NCBI GenBank assembly: GCA_030432195.1
Contig: JAUIHE010000006.1
Span: 1-46,373 of the forward strand
DNA: 46,373 nt
Direction: 5' to 3'
Source of the DNA: Alphaproteobacteria bacterium
GTDB lineage: Bacteria; Pseudomonadota; Alphaproteobacteria; UBA7985; JAUIBT01
Every line of letters starts with the position of its first letter. Position 1 is the first letter of the stretch. Both the position numbers and the translations under genes were made by a program. Shown piece after piece: positions 43,589-46,373 of this stretch. The notes under the pieces were generated by a model. That model saw only the letters and a program-made list of their open reading frames with translations, was not told the origin of the DNA and searched no databases.

Positions 43589-45703
43589 ATGCCAGCCACA
43601 ATTGTTGCCTTCTTAGCGCTCTTTCTAGGCTTTGTGGCCTCGAATGCCGCACTCGGGCAAGACGCTGCCTCCCCCGCTCCAGCGCGCAGCCTCATCTTAG
43701 AGGTCTCTGGCAGCGCTCAGGCTAGGCAGGCGTTCAAGCAAGCCCTGGGGTTGTTGGAGGGCGCGGAGCAAGCCCTCATCATACAAGATCGGCGCACACA
43801 AAGCGCAGCAGATACCTTTGTGGTGGATTTGATCGACCCGCACGCGGGCGGACAGGCGCTGTTTGCCGTGGCAAGCTGCCTTCTTGGCCCAGACTGCAGC
43901 CCACACGAGCCGCCCACGGGGGCATACTTGCTGACCCGCAGCGCGTCGCCCAGCGCCCTCGCAGAGACCCTGCGCCGTGCGTTGTCGGGATTTGCATCAA
44001 ACGGGCAAGCAAGTACAAACCTGAGTTTGCCGGAACTCTTGACCTACACGTCGCGCAACCTGCGCGCGCCGCTGCGTCGCCCTGAAGCGGTGGACTTGGT
44101 CTACTCGATCGACATTTCGAATTTCTCGCCAGCTGCGATTGATCTTGAGGCCGCGGCCTACGAGCGCTTGATCGCGCTAAGCCTGCTCCAGTCCAACGAC
44201 CCCTTGGCCGTGCAAGACCACCTGCAATCTTGCCGTTTCTGCCAAGAACGAGACGCTCTAAACGCGCACATGCTGACCTTGCTGACCAACGATGCTAGCG
44301 CCGAAAACCTGCTGAGCCAATGGCAGGCGGTTGTGGCGAGCGCGTCCCCCCAGGCAGCATTCGGCTTCCTGCAATCTTATCCAAATTCGCCCATCAGCAA
44401 GACAATTATTGCTGATGTCGCGCAGACCTGGCCGGACCAGCTCGCCGCCGTTGAGGCCAAGCTCTGGGCCGACGCCGTGGAGCTGGCCGATACCAACACC
44501 ATGCGCAGCCTAATTCTTGCCTGTGAAGATTGCGGTTTCGCGGAAGCCTTGGACCGCCAAGTTTTGCGGGGCAGCAACCCAGAGCTGGACGACGAAACGC
44601 AGCTTTGGCAACAAGCGCGACTGGAAAACACGACTCAATCCTATGCCCGCTATTTGAACGACTGCACGCTGTGCCTGTTTTCGCCAGAAGCCCTGCGCCA
44701 ACAACAAATTGCAGGCCCAGACCCGGCCGCGCTCAATGATCGCAAGCTCCTGGCGCGCATTGAAGTCGAAGCCAACATTCAGACTTGGAGCGATTATCTT
44801 AGCGGCTGCCAGCTCTGCGAACAGCGCGAGGCGATCCAAACCACGCTCGATTTGGCACTGAAAGCGGATACGGCCCAGACCAACTGCCTGGACCTGGCGC
44901 GCAGCCCTGATGCAGGCGGCAATGGTCTGCATGTCCAAGAAGCGCCCGCCGCCGAAGAAGCATGCCTGCTGGCCCTGGAGCAAGAAGATAGCCAAGCAGC
45001 GCGCCTGGTCTTGGCTGAGGCCTACCGCCTGCAAGGCAAAGCAGATCTTGCGGTACAGACCTTTGACAGCGCCCTAAAAGCCAGCGAAGCCAGCGCCGCC
45101 GACGGATTGGCGCTCAGCTTGTTCCAGTTCTCAAAGGCTGGATCAGAAGGCCGCCGCCGCTTGGCAGACCTTATAGCCACGCCAGGCCTGCAAGAACAGA
45201 GCCCGCGACGCGCGCTTGTTGAAGCCCTCATTGCCATCGAGCAATTGAGCGCAAGCGATCGACTGCGCCCGCAGCCCGAAATCGTGGCCCTGTTGGAGGC
45301 CGCCGCCGCTGGCCATGAAGCCGACGCTCACTATACGCTGGGACTGCTCTACTCCTTTGGGCAAATGGCCGAACGTGATCTGTCCAAGGCCGCCCAAGCC
45401 TTCCAAAACGCAACAGCGCTGGGGCATGTCGAAGCCAGCGCCTACTATGCCGATCATGTCGAGCGCGGCCTGGGCGTCGCCGCCGACTACCAGCTGGCCG
45501 CCACGCTTTTCTACCAGGCCCTTAAGGACAATTCCAACTGGGCTTCAACACGCCTAATTGATCAGGGCCGCTCGCGCCCGTTAGAAGTCATGAAGCACAT
45601 TCAACGATTTTTGCGTGAGGACGGCTTGTATCACGGCCCCATAGACGGCGTTGCGGGCTCTACGACCGTCAAAGCCTTGACCAAAGCACGTGACAAGGGA
45701 TAA
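43589..45703 (+). CDS. Exported CxxC-repeat / Sel1-like / peptidoglycan-binding-like protein, paralogue B
   Basis: A 704-residue paralogue of the preceding gene with the same domain order. ATG 43589 follows the upstream stop by 17 bases and has AGGAGA 8 bases before it. Residues 1-24 are a signal peptide. The N-terminal domain (~30-200) shares LRRALSGFA and LPELLTYTSRNLR with A's LRRGLFGYA and NTELLAFLYRSL. Five 47-49-residue repeats are centred on C215/218, Y264-P265, C312/315, C359/362 and C407/410; the second lacks cysteines and reads LQSYPNSP. A C-LDLARSP...EEAC module lies at 433-459, Sel1-like repeats at ~560-660, and a PG_binding_1-like end (IQRFLREDGLYHGPIDGVAG) near 670-690. Almost certainly in one operon with A. 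Confidence 0.85.
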   Translation: MPATIVAFLALFLGFVASNAALGQDAASPAPARSLILEVSGSAQARQAFKQALGLLEGAEQALIIQDRRTQSAADTFVVDLIDPHAGGQALFAVASCLLGPDCSPHEPPTGAYLLTRSASPSALAETLRRALSGFASNGQASTNLSLPELLTYTSRNLRAPLRRPEAVDLVYSIDISNFSPAAIDLEAAAYERLIALSLLQSNDPLAVQDHLQSCRFCQERDALNAHMLTLLTNDASAENLLSQWQAVVASASPQAAFGFLQSYPNSPISKTIIADVAQTWPDQLAAVEAKLWADAVELADTNTMRSLILACEDCGFAEALDRQVLRGSNPELDDETQLWQQARLENTTQSYARYLNDCTLCLFSPEALRQQQIAGPDPAALNDRKLLARIEVEANIQTWSDYLSGCQLCEQREAIQTTLDLALKADTAQTNCLDLARSPDAGGNGLHVQEAPAAEEACLLALEQEDSQAARLVLAEAYRLQGKADLAVQTFDSALKASEASAADGLALSLFQFSKAGSEGRRRLADLIATPGLQEQSPRRALVEALIAIEQLSASDRLRPQPEIVALLEAAAAGHEADAHYTLGLLYSFGQMAERDLSKAAQAFQNATALGHVEASAYYADHVERGLGVAADYQLAATLFYQALKDNSNWASTRLIDQGRSRPLEVMKHIQRFLREDGLYHGPIDGVAGSTTVKALTKARDKG

Positions 45704-45710
45704 GTCAGGC

Positions 45711-46373
45711 ATGGCTGATAGAATGCGCCGAGCCGCTACCGGGTGCCAAAGCCCTAAGCATCAAACCCCTGGGCAGCAACCCCAAGGCTATCGGCAAACT
45801 TGCACTCCCGCGCACTCCAGCCAGGCCCGGCCGCCTATCGCCCGGCGCCTGCTGGCCGGGCTCGCCCTCGTTTTGTTGACTTTGCTGGTGGGTCTAGCGC
45901 TGTTTGGCCCTAGTTCTGAGGCCTTGGCCGCCGAAAAAAAATGTATGCTGCACCAAGCCCTAAAGGGCAAATGCAAGCTGGGAGAAAACGCCCCTGGCGC
46001 CAAGTCAGCAAAGAAGTCGGGCGCCAAAAAATCGAGCAAGAAATCGGCCAAAAAGACCGCAGCTCCAGAAGAAAAGCAACCTGAGCCAGAACCCGAACCC
46101 GCCTGGGTCTTCACCGACTTGGCAAAATCGGGGCCCAACGACGTCTTTTACCTGCCAGACCACGCAACCATGCAGCAATGGCACAAGGACTCCATCGCCA
46201 GCGACCCGTATCGAAACCCCTACAAGCGCAAGCGCAGCGAAATCCCGTCCTATCCGCAACGGCCGTGGAACAATCGCCTGCCCTTCTTCAAAGATCCCAG
46301 CATGGGCGTGGTGACGTCTGATTTTGGCTGGCGCAACTTGAACGGATTGGACTTTCACGGCGGTTTTGACATC
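45711..46373 (+). CDS. M23 family metallopeptidase (partial, cut by the window end)
   Basis: An open frame from ATG 45711 to the last base of the window, 221 codons, without a stop. Residues ~44-66 are a transmembrane or signal segment (LLAGLALVLLTLLVGLALFG), then a Lys/Ala/Ser-rich, basic linker with K-K-S-A repeats and an acidic P-E-P-E run, then SDFGWRNLNGLDFHGGFDI: the start of an M23 (LytM) endopeptidase domain, with the first zinc histidine in FHGGFDI and the Asp following. The rest of the catalytic domain is beyond the window. It begins 7 bp after paralogue B with an AAGGGA site and is likely co-transcribed. Confidence 0.8.
   Translation, partial: MADRMRRAATGCQSPKHQTPGQQPQGYRQTCTPAHSSQARPPIARRLLAGLALVLLTLLVGLALFGPSSEALAAEKKCMLHQALKGKCKLGENAPGAKSAKKSGAKKSSKKSAKKTAAPEEKQPEPEPEPAWVFTDLAKSGPNDVFYLPDHATMQQWHKDSIASDPYRNPYKRKRSEIPSYPQRPWNNRLPFFKDPSMGVVTSDFGWRNLNGLDFHGGFDI

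Noticed and set aside
42062-44830. Cys-x-x-Cys pairs as cytochrome c heme sites
   Set aside because: None of the nine pairs is followed by His; CxxCH is required for heme c.

Overview
The window reads as chromosomal DNA of an alphaproteobacterium, probably a Rhodospirillales-like or Kiloniellales-like lineage; the family is not resolved. Grounds: moderately high GC, densely packed genes, and gene groups typical of alphaproteobacteria (DUF1489; M48 protease - DsbA - aroQ; ispH - rnhA; DUF1285 - CoA pyrophosphatase - CCA transferase; ubiK / ybjN-proC divergent from lgt - midA - pgeF). I saw no rRNA, tRNA, insertion sequence, prophage or CRISPR array.

Layout. 0.2-7.8 kb (- strand): a fatty-acid oxidation operon fadE-fadJ-fadI with a palindromic candidate operator in front, followed by a Cys/Met-type PLP enzyme and a DUF1489 gene. 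7.9-14 kb: an aminotransferase, then periplasmic M48 protease, membrane-anchored DsbA-like thioredoxin and aroQ (+), convergent with rnhA and ispH (-). 14.3-19.3 kb (+): lipoprotein, DUF924, GNAT, DUF1285, NUDIX CoA hydrolase and CCA-adding enzyme, most of them overlapping by 4 bp, then a FadR-type GntR regulator with a family-consensus operator in front of it. 19.4-24.6 kb (-): an unrecognised coiled-coil envelope protein, a solitary CoxL-type molybdenum hydroxylase large subunit and a MocA-like cofactor nucleotidyltransferase.

24.9-31.7 kb is a mixed region: a second aminotransferase; a two-gene cassette resembling an orphan polymorphic-toxin C-terminus plus a small membrane partner; a hydroxypyruvate-isomerase-like protein; a secreted delta-class carbonic anhydrase; a GST-like protein; proC, ybjN and ubiK. 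31.9-35.4 kb (+): lgt, midA, pgeF and a secreted four-EF-hand protein. 35.5-39.9 kb (-): an unrecognised exported protein, photolyase, PdeM-type nuclease/phosphoesterase and a PhzF isomerase.

40-46.4 kb (+) is the most unusual part and looks devoted to the envelope: an L,D-transpeptidase, two tandem paralogous secreted proteins each built from five ~47-residue helical repeats carrying Cys-x-x-Cys, Sel1/TPR-like repeats and a C-terminal peptidoglycan-binding-like motif, and the start of an M23 endopeptidase cut by the window end. The two CxxC-repeat proteins are my best candidate for an undescribed system.

Functions are assigned from motifs and remembered family features; no searches were run.
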